This document shows, piece by piece, positions 6,699 through 7,326 of a stretch of 7,326 bases of DNA. A model generated the notes under the pieces. That model searched no databases. It worked only from the letters and a program-made list of their open reading frames with translations, and was not told where the DNA came from. How positions within the stretch are numbered: position 1 is the first letter of the stretch; each line of letters starts with the position of its first letter. The stretch lies in contig JALWGP010000354.1 in assembly GCA_027038775.1 (NCBI GenBank), positions 1 through 7,326 on the forward strand, given 5' to 3'. The position numbers and the translations under genes are program-made. Origin of the DNA: Sedimenticola sp. GTDB taxonomy: Bacteria > Pseudomonadota > Gammaproteobacteria > Chromatiales > Chromatiaceae.

Positions 6699-7326
6699 AT
6701 GGGCTGGCCGCGCAGGATCCTCAAGTACGGCTTGGTGCTGACGCTGGCGGGCGCTCTCCTGGGAGCGCTGGTGGCCGTGGGCGGCTATTTCCATTTCAGG
6801 AAAGACCTGCCCTCCATCGACAACCTGCGGCAGATCCAGCTGCAGGTGCCCCTCAGGATCTATAGCGACGACGGCCGGCTCATCGCCCAGTACGGCGAGA
6901 AGAGGCGTTACCCGGTCCGTTACGGGGAGATCCCGCCCCTCATGGTGAAGGCCTTCCTGGCCGCCGAGGACCAGCACTTCTTCCACCACAAGGGAATCGA
7001 CCCCATTGGCCTGGCCAGGGCCGCGGTGACGCTGATCACCACCGGTGAAAAGCGCCAGGGCGGCAGCACCATCACCATGCAGGTGGCGCGCAACTTCTAC
7101 CTGACCCGGCAGCGCACCTTCACCCGCAAGATCCGCGAGATCATCCTGGCGCTGCACATCGAGCAGGAGCTGAGCAAGGAGGAGATCCTCGAGCTCTACC
7201 TGAACAAGATCTATCTCGGCCACCGCGCCTACGGCATCAGGGCGGCCGCGGAAGTCCATTACGGGAAGGAACTGGACCAGCCCACGCTGCCCGAGATCGC
7301 CATGATCGCCGGCCTGCCCAAGGCCC
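6699..7326 (+). CDS. mrcA: penicillin-binding protein 1A, N-terminal part (truncated by window edge)
   Basis: This is a class A PBP: a bifunctional peptidoglycan glycosyltransferase/transpeptidase anchored in the inner membrane and acting in the periplasm. The visible 209 codons begin MGWPRRILKYGLVL and give a short basic cytoplasmic tail, one membrane anchor (about 9-31) and most of the GT51 glycosyltransferase domain. Catalytic Glu90 lies in AAEDQHFFHHKGID (88-101); motif 2 is GGSTITMQVARNFYL (121-135); RKIREIILALHIEQELSKEE (143-162), LYLNKIYLG (166-174) and AYGIRAAAEVHYGK (177-190) follow. The transpeptidase domain with its SxxK serine lies beyond the window. The ATG at 6699 fits the family N-terminus but has only a weak CGGA site 6 bases upstream. 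Divergence from pilM is the usual gammaproteobacterial arrangement. The symbol ponA is used for the same gene in Pseudomonas. Confidence 0.96.
   Translation, partial: MGWPRRILKYGLVLTLAGALLGALVAVGGYFHFRKDLPSIDNLRQIQLQVPLRIYSDDGRLIAQYGEKRRYPVRYGEIPPLMVKAFLAAEDQHFFHHKGIDPIGLARAAVTLITTGEKRQGGSTITMQVARNFYLTRQRTFTRKIREIILALHIEQELSKEEILELYLNKIYLGHRAYGIRAAAEVHYGKELDQPTLPEIAMIAGLPKA

Noticed and set aside
6576..7259. A 227-codon minus-strand open frame opposite mrcA
   Set aside because: The plus strand carries all the visible GT51 motifs of PBP1A in frame; the minus frame is antisense to it.

Overview
The window is a high-GC stretch of gammaproteobacterial chromosome carrying the conserved type IV pilus assembly cluster pilM-pilN-pilO-pilP-pilQ. 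It is followed on the same (minus) strand by the shikimate-pathway genes aroK and aroB (aroB cut by the left edge). A class A penicillin-binding protein gene (mrcA/ponA, cut by the right edge) is divergently transcribed on the plus strand. This order (mrcA <> pilMNOPQ-aroK-aroB) is the classic gammaproteobacterial arrangement; in E. coli the hof genes occupy the pil positions. The protein sequences resemble Pseudomonas/Chromatiales-type homologues. An environmental gammaproteobacterium, perhaps of the Chromatiales/Ectothiorhodospiraceae type, is a reasonable guess, but the genus cannot be fixed from this sequence.

Layout: 1-781 aroB (5' 260 codons); 786-1304 aroK; 1305-1408 a spacer with a perfect 10-bp hairpin and an extended -10 promoter candidate for aroKB; 1409-3523 pilQ; 3536-4057 pilP; 4057-4641 pilO; 4642-4689 a spacer with a small leader-like ORF that has its own strong ribosome binding site; 4690-5274 pilN; 5274-6347 pilM; 6348-6698 an AT-richer divergent regulatory region; 6699-7326 mrcA (first 209 codons).

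How the genes work together: PilM (cytoplasmic actin-like ring) binds the INLLPWR tail of PilN. PilN and PilO (bitopic inner-membrane proteins) form the periplasmic alignment complex, PilP (lipoprotein) links it to PilQ, and PilQ is the outer-membrane secretin through which the pilus passes. The genes are tightly coupled (TAATG and TGATG overlaps, and a Shine-Dalgarno that contains the previous stop codon), as expected for subunits of one complex. AroK and AroB are consecutive metabolic enzymes of chorismate synthesis with no known pilus role. mrcA encodes a peptidoglycan polymerase/cross-linker.

I see no undescribed system: all coding sequence is explained by well-known families, with no mobile element, CRISPR array, tRNA or rRNA. 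The points worth a second look are small regulatory ones: the mini-ORF before pilO, the hairpin plus promoter between pilQ and aroK, and two identical extended -10 elements facing away from each other between pilM and mrcA with a long predicted pilM leader.
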